A DNA stretch of 64,000 bases from Glutinoglossum americanum (GCA_020080175.1 JAGHQL010000007.1:186001-250000), one strand, 5' to 3'. Numbered from the stretch's first letter, positions 45,336 through 55,705 are shown. Translations and numbers: made by a program. Notes: generated from the sequence alone by a model not told the origin.

Positions 45336-47879
45336 ATGCATCTCTTAAATCTCTTAGCCGGTAGCGATGACGAGCCTACGAAGTCGATCGCGGAGAAAAT
45401 CCACGGCCAGCTCGATGGGTTGGACTCAAAACAGAAGAGACTCATAGAGGTTCTCCGCATACTAGACGCCGCGGGGGAGGTCGACGAACAGACATTGGAG
45501 GCCGTTAATGCTACTTGGGGTTACCTCATCACGAACCGATTGTGGGAGTCTCAATATCAATCTCTCGAGTCCCTCAAGGATGAGATTGACTACGAGCAAA
45601 CAGTGAAGGTGTTCCTGGAAAAGCATGAACTGCTCACTTCCAGAAAACAAGCAGATGCTCGAAAGATTCAAATCTGCTGGGGCCAACCACCTCATAAAGC
45701 TCTTCCAGATCGGATCCGCCCACCTAAATTTAGCCAAAACTTGCTGCAGCAGTTACTTCGACTAAGTAAGATCTGCCCTCTTAATGAGGCTGTTGTCCTT
45801 CTCCAGTCTGAGATAGACCGACGCATCTTAAAGGCCGGTTGTTCCGGGAGGGACAGGAGTAAGCCTTATGTCTTGAGAGGGGATGTTCTCAGCGTCCTCC
45901 ATCTACTAAAGCAACGTCTTCCAAACCATGACAACCAAGCGCAGAGCCAGCCCTCTGAAACAGCAACTCTTCCTTGTGATAACCGGCCAGACGGTGTTCC
46001 TATCGATTTCATGGTCGCGGTCAGGCAAGCAAGTATCCAAAATGGTACCGCTACTGATAAGACAGACGGTGCAGGTAAAGAAGACGATGAGGGCGGGGAT
46101 GAGGACGAGGATGGAGCGGAGGATATACATAGCGGAGACGATGAAGATGAGGAAGAAGACGAGGATGATGATATAGGTAATGGAGACAATGAAGATGAGG
46201 AAGAGGACGGAGATGAAGTGGGGGATATGCATAAAGGAAATGATAAGGACAAGGAGGGGGACGAGGATATAGAGAGCGACAAATCAGGCGAAGAGACGGT
46301 CACCAAGGTCCCAACACCAAGCTCATGCCGCTGTTCACCGACTATCATTAATGGCATCCAAGACGTGAAGGGCAACATTGACGACATCAAAGGATTGCGA
46401 CTCCTGGCCGAAGCCATTCAGACCGGTCTTCTCAACGTGTGTCACCTTCACCTCAGGATGCTGGCTAAGACGACCGTCGGCCTCCAGAATAACATGTCAG
46501 GTTGCAAGCTTCGTAAACGGCTGCAGGACGCATGGCGCAAAAGGAACCATCTCGATTATCTACGCCGTCGCAACCCTCACTGGTTCCTAAAGACACAAAG
46601 ACCGGAGATTGGCGCTGACCGTCTGGTCGTCTACCGGTATCATCCCATTCCACCGAATATCTTCCGATTTGATGAAATTCGAGTATTTGAGAGATTCGCA
46701 GGACGAGGAAGCTGGGGTACCTGGGAGCGAGATGGCACCATCATAATTCCCAAGCTATTCAGGTTCCTGTCCCGACTTGATATCCGTCAGAAAATTGATG
46801 TGGAGTTCGACCTCTACCGCCACCACCATCGCTCCTTGCCTGGCCGCTCTCGTCTTGGCTGGCTGCGGAATATGTTCTATAGCATTATTCAACAGACCGT
46901 TCGACAAGATCCTGTATGGTATGCCATGAACGCCGCAGCCCGACCCGACAAGAATTGGCGATTGATTAGTTACCCATATATCACGAAGGATACCGATCCT
47001 GGAGAGAATACCGGGTTCCTTCATCTCGACCTTAATACTACACAATACGTCAAGGATGGTAGCGGTGGCAATCTGCTATCCAGCAGCATCGCTCTAGATG
47101 ACGAACAAGCGGACGGCTGTACCATAGGGGTGCCGGGTTTTCACCACCATATCCGTGACTGGCATAAACGCCTAATCGACCGAGGAGAAGATACCGCGGG
47201 CTTCACGACAAATTGTAGCGCTGCTTACCGAGTCCAGGATCGAAAGGATTGGGGAGAACCCATCCCCATGCCATGCCCCGCGTTGGGACTGCGACTCACT
47301 CGCCCAGAGATTATCCACGGCTCCACTCCCCGCTCTTATCGTCGTCGTAGATCACTGTTCGCTTGGTATACAGGTATTGACGACACACACACCAGCCTAG
47401 ACATGAAAGGGACGCTATCATGGAACGACCTAGCAGCATGCCACCGGGACCTTGAGGCGCCGTCGAGAGAACCAAGCGGCCAGGCTCCGAGATATGGCCT
47501 TCCTGGCTTTCGCTTCCCTGGGTCCGTTATTACGAGATCGTCCTCCGCTATCGGCGATGTCTTAGTTGGTCGCCGGAAGTGGACTGACCCTCAGGCAATG
47601 CGGGAGCGAGATATTTTGCTGGGTAGCGATGATGCTGCCGCCCGCTCCTATGTTGACTGCATTCGGGAGGAGATGATCAAGCGTTATGAGGAGGCGTTCG
47701 AACAGCTCAAGATCGTTGAGACCGAGGCATTCGGTGAGAATTCATACTTTCGTCAGAAGGAGCTTGGGCTGCCAATGGAATCAAATGATTATTCTGATGA
47801 GATTGAAGTTTCAGAAGATGCCGAAGATGGAGATGAGGATCTGAGCATGAGCGGGCTGAGTTCGGAAGATGAGCTTTAG
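45336..47879 (+). CDS. Large 2-oxoglutarate/Fe(II) oxygenase-like protein
   Basis: This is an uninterrupted frame of 847 residues from the ATG at 45336. The N-terminal half is helical and without a known domain. Residues about 245-330 are a strongly acidic low-complexity tract (46070-46290, Asp/Glu runs). The C-terminal half has the double-stranded beta-helix metal set: HxD in TGFLHLDLNTTQYVKDGSGG (near residue 563), a distal histidine in RPEIIHGSTPRSYRRRRSLF (near 660) and the arginine cluster just after it. This pattern matches fungal 2-oxoglutarate dioxygenase-like proteins of unknown substrate, a group that includes nucleic-acid modifiers. The acidic tract and the basic segment DAWRKRNHLDYLRRRNPHW suggest a nuclear, nucleic-acid- or chromatin-related role, which is inference. 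No intron or damage is seen. Confidence 0.65.
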   Translation: MHLLNLLAGSDDEPTKSIAEKIHGQLDGLDSKQKRLIEVLRILDAAGEVDEQTLEAVNATWGYLITNRLWESQYQSLESLKDEIDYEQTVKVFLEKHELLTSRKQADARKIQICWGQPPHKALPDRIRPPKFSQNLLQQLLRLSKICPLNEAVVLLQSEIDRRILKAGCSGRDRSKPYVLRGDVLSVLHLLKQRLPNHDNQAQSQPSETATLPCDNRPDGVPIDFMVAVRQASIQNGTATDKTDGAGKEDDEGGDEDEDGAEDIHSGDDEDEEEDEDDDIGNGDNEDEEEDGDEVGDMHKGNDKDKEGDEDIESDKSGEETVTKVPTPSSCRCSPTIINGIQDVKGNIDDIKGLRLLAEAIQTGLLNVCHLHLRMLAKTTVGLQNNMSGCKLRKRLQDAWRKRNHLDYLRRRNPHWFLKTQRPEIGADRLVVYRYHPIPPNIFRFDEIRVFERFAGRGSWGTWERDGTIIIPKLFRFLSRLDIRQKIDVEFDLYRHHHRSLPGRSRLGWLRNMFYSIIQQTVRQDPVWYAMNAAARPDKNWRLISYPYITKDTDPGENTGFLHLDLNTTQYVKDGSGGNLLSSSIALDDEQADGCTIGVPGFHHHIRDWHKRLIDRGEDTAGFTTNCSAAYRVQDRKDWGEPIPMPCPALGLRLTRPEIIHGSTPRSYRRRRSLFAWYTGIDDTHTSLDMKGTLSWNDLAACHRDLEAPSREPSGQAPRYGLPGFRFPGSVITRSSSAIGDVLVGRRKWTDPQAMRERDILLGSDDAAARSYVDCIREEMIKRYEEAFEQLKIVETEAFGENSYFRQKELGLPMESNDYSDEIEVSEDAEDGDEDLSMSGLSSEDEL

Positions 47880-47988
47880 ACCAGGATGGATGAGGATAAG
47901 GGTGAGAGGTTGAAGATTATTGGAGATAGTTTCACATTAACTAGTTAAATTTAACAGGACATCTCTCTCTAAGCTGTACACCGAGAAC

Positions 47989-48490
47989 TCAGAACCCCAT
48001 TCCCTGACGTTCTACCCAAGCCGCAACTTTCTTAGTAGTCATCTCTTTCCAACCCTCTCCATGTCTTGGGTGACTGTAGTAGGCAAGACAGGCAGTGATC
48101 CAGCGGCGTTGTCGTTCGTGTTCTTCCCATCCAGACTGCCCGCCTCCAGAACAATACCAGTGAGGCTTATTCTTACCCCAGTAAGGCGGGGGGTCAGGGA
48201 AATCGTAGTGGGAAGCGAGCATCTCACATCTAACACATTCGCACTCTAACAGAATGGATATAGCCATTAGCTGCGTCCGGGGAAATTAGGTAACTGCAGT
48301 TGAGCTCACCATTACCCAAAGCATCCAACCAGGCGCTGGGTTCGTCGAACTGACTGATGGGTTGTTGAATCTCATCTGCCTGAATCGCGTCGATAAAGGA
48401 TTGGGAAATGTGAACTTGATGATTGACCGTGAGGGTTCTCTGGGAGCTCTCCTCAGAAGCCGAGCCAGACCCATCGGGCGACAAGGACAT
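47989..48490 (-). CDS. Hypothetical Trp/Cys-rich small protein
   Basis: Exons 48490-48310 and 48245-47989 join in phase (intron with CTAATG branch) to 145 residues. The N-terminus is Ser/Glu-rich and acidic (DAIQADEIQQPISQFDEPSA). The second exon is dense in aromatic residues and Cys (CECVRCEMLASHYDFPDPPP, YWGKNKPHWYCSGGGQSGW, WITACLAYYSHPRHGEGW), possibly a zinc site of the C-x-C-x2-C type. It lies convergent with the large oxygenase-like gene, about 110 bases from its stop. I do not recognise the family. Confidence 0.5.
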
Positions 48491-48904
48491 CACGAACAGT
48501 GCGTACTTAGACGAGATATGATGACGAGGAGTGGTAGGGAGGATATGTAGACAAGCGCAGAAAGTACTTTGTGCTCATTTGAGATTAGTTGAGCTGCAGA
48601 ACCTCGCATTCTGTTGAATATGCGCTAGCAACGCCGACTTACCCGGCGCTTGCAAGAATGTGCGCACACATTCTTGTTAGCGGCTGTACTTAGCAAGGGT
48701 TTAAACGCCGCTTGAGGCTCTGTTAATTCCGGCACACGACAACCTATACCTCCACCACTACCCCTGAAGCTCCGAACCATACTGGGCAGAGCAAGTTCTA
48801 GCTTTACCAAAGGTAATCATTTTCCTTCACGCCCAGCAGATACACTCAGAATTTTTAAGTCCCTGCTCTAACAAATCTCATACATCTAGTCAGAACTAAA
48901 CACA
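48491..48904. other. Spacer with a strong hairpin
   Basis: No gene. It contains the 10-base inverted repeat listed at 48653-48676 within a G/C-rich patch. Confidence 0.4.
48653..48676. repeat. Perfect 10-base hairpin
   Basis: CAAGAATGTG faces CACATTCTTG across the four bases CGCA. It lies midway between two divergent genes (47989-48490 minus and 48905-49132 plus), where it could be a regulatory palindrome or a small element end. Confidence 0.65.
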
Positions 48905-49132
48905 ATGCGTCGGTCACAAAGCCTACAGAGCAGTTTAAACCGATCGATTTCTACTGAAGTGCAAAAACACAGAAAACTGCTCCCAGTTCGAAGATCTCCA
49001 ACACCTATTGAGCCATTTTCGCTGGAATTTGATTTGTCGAACAACATGAATGAAAGACGATCGTCAAGCAGAAACTTGAGAAAAATCTCAACCGGCTCCA
49101 CGACGCCCAACACCCCATCAAGGGCCCTTTAG
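48905..49132 (+). CDS. Small basic hypothetical protein
   Basis: This 75-residue frame is rich in Arg and Ser (MRRSQSLQSSLNRSIS, ERRSSSRNLRKISTGSTTPN). It has a plausible fungal start context (ACACAATG) and good codon use, but no domain. The repeated RS-type and TPN/TP sites suggest a disordered phosphoprotein. It could also be the first exon of a longer gene. Confidence 0.35.
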   Translation: MRRSQSLQSSLNRSISTEVQKHRKLLPVRRSPTPIEPFSLEFDLSNNMNERRSSSRNLRKISTGSTTPNTPSRAL

Positions 49133-49894
49133 CCAAGCCTCAGCTAGACAGTACACCAAAATGAGAGCAAAAAGTGAGTGAAAATCCAAAAAGCAGTGCC
49201 AGGATCTTACCACCGCCTGCTATATGTAGTTGGCTAAACTCTAACTCTTAATAGCCCCTTAAGCGCCACATTTCTACAGCGAGCGCGAGCTTAACTTATT
49301 TTAATAAAGTAAACTTAGGCTAAGCCTAATAAGTGAGGCCATCCAAATGCATAATGTCGGTTGATGTATGTAAGTGATAGTTTTTGTATTGACTGCTATT
49401 GATTAAAACTTCTATTCTTAAGACTAAAAATACTCACTTTCGACTTCTTTTTTTTATTTGTATTCCTAAACATTTCCGAGAATAGATAGCGATGGTCATT
49501 TATACTTTCTTTCTGGAAGCACATTTCCTGAATTCCGTTAACAGGAAACGAAATCCTAGATTTTACATTCGAGAAACGCTTTCCTCAAAACTTACTCTAG
49601 CTCACAGAATGACAGTAGTAGCTCTCGGGGGGTACCCAATCAGGATCTTAACCGCTCCATGGCAGTCGGACTAGGCATGCACGTGGCCAGCATATCATGT
49701 AACTAAAAGCAGAGTTGAGGATCAAATAAAAGCCAGGCGGCTAAGAGCATCACCAGAACCTGGTATCTGATATCCACATTCTGATTCATATATTTATTAA
49801 CCCAGACATAGCCTCAAAGCCGGTTTATAAGATTGCTCGAATATAACATTTTACCTCAAATCCTACGCTATCCACTATCTCTTCCTACTTAGCA
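49133..49894. other. AT-rich intergenic, nothing recognised
   Basis: No gene is supported. It probably includes the promoter of the MADS-box gene at its right end. Confidence 0.45.
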
Positions 49895-50355
49895 ATGGCT
49901 ACCGAGGCTTTGAAAAATACAAATGAGAAACTAAGAAAGAGAAAGAATAGCCTATTCAGAAAGGCTTTGAAAAATACAAACGAGAAACTAAGAAGGAGAA
50001 AGAATAGCCTATTCAGAAAGGCTTATGAGCTTGGAACGCTGTGTAATGTTGACGTGGCAGTGATTGTCCGAAAAAATGGTCGTTATTTCACCTACAGGTC
50101 TATCAACGAGGAGTCTTGGCCACCTGGTATGAAGGATATTGTAAGTATACTTTCCTTGATCTATGAATCCTACTCAAATTGAAATAGCAAATTTCCTATC
50201 CTCTCCTTCAAGATCTACATCCGCAAGACATGCAAGTGCAAGATGAGAGCCCTACCGGGATGAATGATACAGAGGGTTATGAGAAGAAGAAATCAGATAT
50301 TGATCAAAATAACTTTGATCATGGTTATAAATTATCTCCCTGCATCCCTATCTGA
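49895..50355 (+). CDS. MADS-box-like protein with duplicated DNA-binding helix
   Basis: Exons 49895-50140 and 50188-50355 join in phase to 137 residues. The core RRRKNSLFRKAYELGTLCNV followed by DVAVIVRKNGRYFTYRS is a SRF-type MADS domain (family pattern RxxTFxKRKxGLxKKAxELSxLCxxEVAxI). The first 19 residues of the domain are present twice: the block ALKNTNEKLRKRKNSLFRK is repeated at 49910-49966 and 49967-50023 with one residue changed. MADS proteins bind CArG-type DNA as dimers. The canonical N-terminal arm is replaced by the duplicated helix, so normal DNA binding is uncertain. The second exon is short and acidic (GYEKKKSDIDQNNFDHGYKL). It is much smaller than the host's essential MADS regulators and probably an accessory paralogue. 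Confidence 0.75.
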
Positions 50356-51002
50356 ATGTAGTCTTGTACAGCAATTGAATACAAAAATGCCTTTATAGAG
50401 CAATCAGGAAAGGGAAATAGCATGCCTGAAATGGGACTTTTTTCACCAGCCCTAGATTCGACTATTAGGGAGTCAAGAAAGTTGGCATATCTAAACTAGA
50501 CTTCATCTCTCCCTAATCTCTAAAACAAGAACTTTCTCGACCATCTCCTGGCCCGAGCTTGGAGAAAGGCGTTGTGTGACGAAGATAATGAGTGTGCCAC
50601 ACAAACGATATGATAGGCCGATGTAACTCCGTGGCGTCCAGTGCGAGCGAATCGCTCGACGCGGGGACTAACTCTTTCTAAGGATCCCTAGGGTACAGCG
50701 GGTCCGCTTTCATCCATTTTGCAAGCCCAAATAACAAGACTTAATTTGTGTTAATTCGGGTCAAAATCTACGTAGTATGTTCTAGCTGGTTGAAATCTCA
50801 CTCATAATAGTAACACGCGGCGTCTATAGAAAGGGCAAAGCATATACCGAAACTTTATTGAAGACTAGACGCAGTTTAACATAAGTGTAAGTGAATAGAA
50901 CGTGGACAATCACATATTGAACAAAATATGAGGAAGGAGAGGAGATAAGAAAGGCAAAGACTTGGAAGCAACAAGAACAAGGGAGCAACAGTGCGATGAG
51001 CC
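50356..51002. other. Intergenic, nothing recognised
   Basis: No gene is supported between the MADS-box gene and the 3' end of the next minus-strand gene. Confidence 0.45.
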
Positions 51003-51642
51003 TTAGAGGATATCTTCCATTTTCAAAGGAGATACTGTCGGAGTAACTAGGCTGGTTCCTGCCATATCTTGGGCACGTTTTGGCATCGGATATGCAAGGT
51101 CTGAGTCCGCTTTCCGTTTGCTTCTGGGCTGAATATCTCGGATTGGCGATTGTACCGGGCTGAAAGAGGCCGATTTATAACTAGAAGTTGGGGTATCTGG
51201 GGTCTTTTTTTGATAGGCATTAGAGATTCGTCCTACTAAACATATGTGTACATACCACGCTTGAGTGTCGGTTGTAGAAGGTAGCCAATCGTTTGTAGTC
51301 CACCTGCAAAGTCCGCATTCTCCCCTCAGCCGTGATTCTTTTTATCTCGGAGGCTTGGACCTGTTTTTGAAGATCACGGATGACGTTTTCCAGGTCGTGA
51401 GATTGCTCGCTCTCGCGTAGTAAGGAGTTGTAGTATAGTTGAAGAATGTTGTTATATTTCACCATCTCCTCATAGAGAATTCTCGCCAGGAAATTGATAT
51501 GGAGTGCCCCTTGATCGATCTGCCACCTCTGGGGAACCCCAGTGTCTAGCGTTTGGGACTCAGGCTCCTGCTCTCTTGCCATGCTATATTGGAAGGATTG
51601 GTGGTTATATTTCATACGATTGGAATCTTGGGTTGAAGGCAT
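51003..51642 (-). CDS. Coiled-coil protein with nuclear localisation signal
   Basis: Exons 51642-51256 and 51203-51003 join in phase to 195 residues. The centre is a helical coiled coil (YEEMVKYNNILQLYYNSLLR, HDLENVIRDLQKQVQASEIK). The second exon is Ser/Pro-rich with a bipartite basic signal (RDIQPRSKRKADSDLAYPMP then KRAQ). There is no leucine-zipper basic region or other DNA-binding motif. It may be a nuclear adaptor or regulator, but the family is not recognised. No damage is seen. Confidence 0.5.
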
Positions 51643-52325
51643 GACTGGGGACAAAGTTCGACTGTAGGTAGAATATTGATAATTAAATAAAGAGTCACAT
51701 CCTCAGAGGCAAATCCCATTTATATACTTTTGCAGTCGAGGCAAAAACAGAAAGACTACTTTCCGTTAACTGAGTCTCAAGAACGGGAATTAGAACTCCG
51801 CTCTGCTTTTGCCGCCTGCTGGAACTGGCGACTAATTAGGTCGCAAAGTGATGGCGGCAAAAGACAAGGCGAATGGGTGTGCTTAGTCTGAGCATTATTG
51901 GAGCGTAAAAATACCTTGAGTGCCTATACACGCATCGGTCTAAGTAGCTAAGCTAAGCGCGCCGAAAAATTCATAGAGTTTGTGGTCATACAAGCTTTCT
52001 CCTTTTGGTAAATGTCTAACATGAACTATAATAACTCTGAAAGTGAATCATATTATCTATTTATTCCTTTCTATTTTTACGTGGGTATGAACTATTTAGC
52101 CAAAATAAACAAAAAAAGAGTTTTTAATAAAAATTGGTTAATTTTTATCGTTATTTATAGTTAAGGCTACTCTGCTATTTTTCAGACTTCTCATTTTCAC
52201 TTTTGTCATTGCACCGTGCAGCGAGCCCATCCGTACATAGATCAGTCCTAGAAGTGTGGTTGGGAGTATGCAATATTCGTTTGATAAAATACTACTAAGC
52301 AGACAAATAGGGGAACTTCTCAGTG
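51643..52325. other. Intergenic, nothing recognised
   Basis: AT-rich spacer with short frames only. The downstream side could hold 3' untranslated sequence of the next minus-strand gene. Confidence 0.4.
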
Positions 52326-53154
52326 CTAGGATGACATAACACATGTAGTAGTGACCGTGTTGTTCCAAGGGGTTGTCCAAGAAGTTATTGAAGGGTTAGT
52401 GCAAGGCGTTGAAGAGTTAGTCCAAGGCATTGAAGAGTTAGTCCAGGAGATTGTTGAAGAGTTAGCCCAAGAGAAATTAAATGTTGAAGATATAGACGGG
52501 GCTACAGGGGAAGATGCTGTTGAGGTTATTGAAGGCGAGGAGGTCAAGGAGGCCGGAGAAGACGTGGAAAAATAGGTTGAAACTATACTTTCTGTTTTTG
52601 TGGTCGAAATGCCCGTTAATGTAGAATTTGTGGTTAGTGTAGCAGTTGGTACAAGACAGCTAATCTTGCCATACTGGTCGAGCACAATTGAATTAGGATC
52701 CTCTACCCCTCCAGTAATCAATACGTGGCTACACGCAGGGGATGCCAGATTAGCACACTGCCTATAAAAGTTTAGTACACCGAGCTAATTATGTTCCTGC
52801 TGAAAACGAACCACAAGACGTAGGCATCCCCATTAGGCACTTCAGAAGGTACAGTGATTTCTGCACTCTGGGACCCGACACAGTCCAAGGACTGGAAACC
52901 AAAGTGGACAGGCAGAAAGTCTGGATTAGTGAACTTAAGGGTAGCTTCGCAGCGATTTCCTTGCAAACTATCAATACTAGTCACTGTCAGCACACATCAC
53001 TTTTCCGCGTCTTAAATACTAACATGGCTGTAATGACCGAGCCTGCTTGGATTGTAGCAGGCGGAGCTGTCATGCAGATAGCAGGAGCACCTGTCACTAT
53101 ATTCACGGCGTTAATGACCAGCATTATTAGGTATGAGCCCGTGAATAACTTCAT
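52326..53154 (-). CDS. Secreted Ser/Thr-rich cell-surface-type protein
   Basis: Exons 53154-53024, 52976-52808 and 52757-52326 join in phase to 243 residues. It starts with a signal peptide (MKLFTGSYLIMLVINAVNIV, cleaved near TGAPA). The mature part has a beta-sandwich-like domain (CEATLKFTNPDFLPVHFGFQ; PSEVPNGDAYVLWF; CANLASPACSHVLITGG) resembling the Kre9/Knh1-type domain of fungal wall proteins. It ends in a Ser/Thr/Asn/Trp repeat (NFSWANSSTISWTNSSMPWT), a heavily N- and O-glycosylatable stalk. A GPI signal is not visible at the end (TTTCVMSS), so it is probably secreted or wall-bound. The donor of the second intron (GTTTTC) is unusual. Confidence 0.6.
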
Positions 53155-53551
53155 GGTGGGTTTTGACAGTAATGTAAAGGTTATAGAATTTGGACAGTCT
53201 TGAAATGATTGAGCTGGTTGAGTGTAGTTTTGAGAGGAGTTTGATAGATGTCCGAATAAAAAGTTGAGTTGGTTTGTAGGTTTTATAGCCAGATCGAGAA
53301 CAGATTCTGGCTCTTTAGAATGTAGGAATATATTCTAAGAATTCAAATTCGGTAATGCAGAACCACCGGTCGTCATGTTCAGCGCCTATCTGCAAACCAC
53401 GAGTCTCCAAAGCCATTGAGTAAGCGCCAAAGCTACTAGGTAAGCGCCCGCAAGAAGCTCAGGATAGGAACAGAACAAAGCTTTCCCGTATAAAACGGCG
53501 ATATTTGCCACTATCTGGACAAGCAGAATTTCAGCATTATATATTAAGACA
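53155..53551. promoter_or_regulatory. Divergent intergenic region
   Basis: About 400 bases between the divergent start codons of the secreted protein gene and the acidic hypothetical gene, so it holds both promoters. No site is recognised. Confidence 0.35.
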
Positions 53552-54259
53552 ATGTCGATTAACTACTTTCCCGATGACGAAGTTTTCTCTTCTTTTCAAC
53601 CCCACCTTAACCAACAGAGTATAGACATAGACGGTATCCTGAAGGCGTGCGAACTTGGTGCAACATTCCCAGATGTGTACGATATACCCCCCTACCAGAC
53701 TCTCGGCCAAATTTATCCGACAGACCCCGACACCGGTATCTACGGAGGCGACGATAACCAGGCGGAGACTAGAATCGCTCACACTGGAGATGGAATTGGA
53801 ATTGACATCGACGAATTGTTTTCGATAGGCGAATCTCCTTACACAAGTGACGGCAAGCAGACAGGAACTATCATCGAGGTTCATCCCGAAGAGGAAATTG
53901 GCACGCTCGAGATGGACCCTCTAGATAAAGGGCCTCCAACTAAGGAAAACGAAAACGAGAACACCACCGAGAACGCCATGCTCAATTCTACTCCGTTATG
54001 GGACGTCCTAAATGCGGACACCCCATCATCATTAAGGACTAGATATTGCCACTGCTGTGATGAGGTTGCTGTTATGAGGAGGCAAGTTAGAAATATCTTC
54101 TTCGGTAATCTCCAAGCTGACTTCCATAGCGATATCGAGAAAATCCTTGTTGGATTAAGTAATATCCAGCGGGGACTTCACAGCTTTTCATATGATGTGA
54201 GCCTGGTTATTGAAAATGTGCAGCAATGGATGGTAGAAAACGATGAAAGGAAGGACTAA
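53552..54259 (+). CDS. Acidic hypothetical protein
   Basis: An uninterrupted 235-residue frame starts MSINYFPDDEVFSSFQPHLN. It is acidic and Gly/Thr-rich in the middle (DPDTGIYGGDDNQAETRIAH), with a Cys pair (RYCHCCDEVAVMRRQV) and a helical C-terminus (FHSDIEKILVGLSNIQRGLH) ending NDERKD. There is no signal peptide or span. Good codon use and the absence of stops support it as real. I do not recognise the family. It resembles the intrinsically disordered regulators common in fungal accessory islands. Confidence 0.5.
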   Translation: MSINYFPDDEVFSSFQPHLNQQSIDIDGILKACELGATFPDVYDIPPYQTLGQIYPTDPDTGIYGGDDNQAETRIAHTGDGIGIDIDELFSIGESPYTSDGKQTGTIIEVHPEEEIGTLEMDPLDKGPPTKENENENTTENAMLNSTPLWDVLNADTPSSLRTRYCHCCDEVAVMRRQVRNIFFGNLQADFHSDIEKILVGLSNIQRGLHSFSYDVSLVIENVQQWMVENDERKD

Positions 54260-54659
54260 GGCAAAGTTGAATATTTTTTTTTTTTTTTTTCCATTTTCGC
54301 AAGCCTTTTGCAAATCACATGGAGGGATTAGATTCGGTTTAGCCCTTGTATTTTTATTTTTTCCGTAAGCGCGCTAATGCAGGTCATTAGTATCTTTTTG
54401 CTATTTCTATTTACGTGACCGTACTTTCCAAAAGAGCATTTAAATCGACAACGATGTTAAAATAAGCTACGTCTTTTATTAGCATGTGATTAAGTGATTA
54501 GAAAAAGTTCTAGCTTTGCATATGCTCTTGTCTTGGCGACTCTCCGTCACCCGTGCAAGCATGCTATCGCAAACGTCTACATAGACAAGACCCTATATCT
54601 ATAGAATCAATTTCTTATCTAACCTCACGTATCTCTCCCTCCCGCTTAAACAATCAAGA

Positions 54660-55705
54660 TTACAACATTCCTCTTGAACAAGGCCTTAAAGCAGACCGTT
54701 CTGCATTGAACACGAGGGGTATTAGATCTTGCGTGGGATGTGTCATCAGGAGGAACTCATGCTAATTGGCGAGTTTTAGTATTACTTTATCGGTTTGATA
54801 CTCGCATTAACTCACCCTGATGAGCCGCTTTAGGTCACCGGTAGACATACATGTCTCAAGGAAATCTACAAAGTTCGTGGTGAATCCAGCGTTGATGTCT
54901 ATCGCATACCCACTTGAACCTAATTTCAGCATCTTTTGCTCTGAGATGTGTGCTGTTTGTATATTCGGGATCTTAGAGATTCTGGTTACGAGATGGTACG
55001 CAAAGTGGCCGATGTCTTGGCAGTCGGAATTTGGATGGCCTTCTTTAAATTCTTGTGGCTCTAGTCGAGGCCCAAAATTTGCTGTACTCATTCAGCTCAT
55101 TCGAATTATCATTAGTTAGGCGGTTCTAAGGCTTACCGAGCTGAATGAGGAGGTCCGGGTGGATATCGGAGGGACCGTAAGCTAGCGATAGAAATACATT
55201 TGATGCCTTGACGTGACCGTATTTGATACCCCTGTCCGCTGCCTTTGCCAGGGCCCGAACGACCTATCTCATGTTTTAGTAAAGCCTAGGTCACTGCACA
55301 GCGTAACTTTACTTTCTGTAAGATAGAGGATGCATGACCTTCGGTCAATGGAATAGTACAGTCGATTACGTCTGCTAAGCAAATACCTGCTACCTTAGAG
55401 CCAACGCAAATGTTGTCCCTATAGGAAAATATGAAATGCGTAGGGATAAACAGATCGCTATCTCTTGCTATTTCTGCTAATAAGAAACGCTCTTTCGTGA
55501 TATTTTTCTGACAAGATTGGAAAATATGAGGGCGAAAAGTCTCTTGTTCATAGACGATGCGAGTCAATCCAGAATGCCCTAACAAAAGGGTCTGTGAGTG
55601 ATCAAAATCCTCCCAGGATATACTAGAATACTCCTTTGGCAGGTGGGCCGATGACTCTTCTTCTTCTGGCACTGATATTAGCCGTGGTCTTTTGCGTTGC
55701 AACAT
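54660..55705 (-). CDS. Degenerate protein kinase (pseudokinase)
   Basis: Four exons (55705-55313, 55263-55137, 55081-54816, 54761-54660) join in phase to 295 residues. The C-lobe is recognisable: AAKAADRGIKYGHVKASNVF without its first residue stands at the HRD-to-Asn segment (HVKASN, so the catalytic Asp is gone), then the beta strand DLLIQL runs straight into ANFGPRLEP, a DFG motif with Asn for Asp, created exactly at an exon junction. The closing helix NFVDFLETCMSTGDLKRLIR leads into the last exon. The N-lobe (DHSQTLLLGHSGLTRIVYEQ) lacks an obvious glycine loop and lysine. It is therefore likely non-catalytic, a binding or regulatory kinase fold. The gene is divergent with the coiled-coil gene at 55901, 195 bases away. 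Confidence 0.6.

Noticed and set aside
45866-46417. Minus-strand Ser-rich frame of 183 codons
   Set aside because: It is the mirror image of the Asp/Glu tract in the large oxygenase-like gene, whose own frame is 847 codons and has recognisable motifs.
48061-48249. Plus-strand frame opposite the Trp/Cys-rich gene
   Set aside because: The minus strand gives an in-phase two-exon model with a good branch site and better amino-acid composition.
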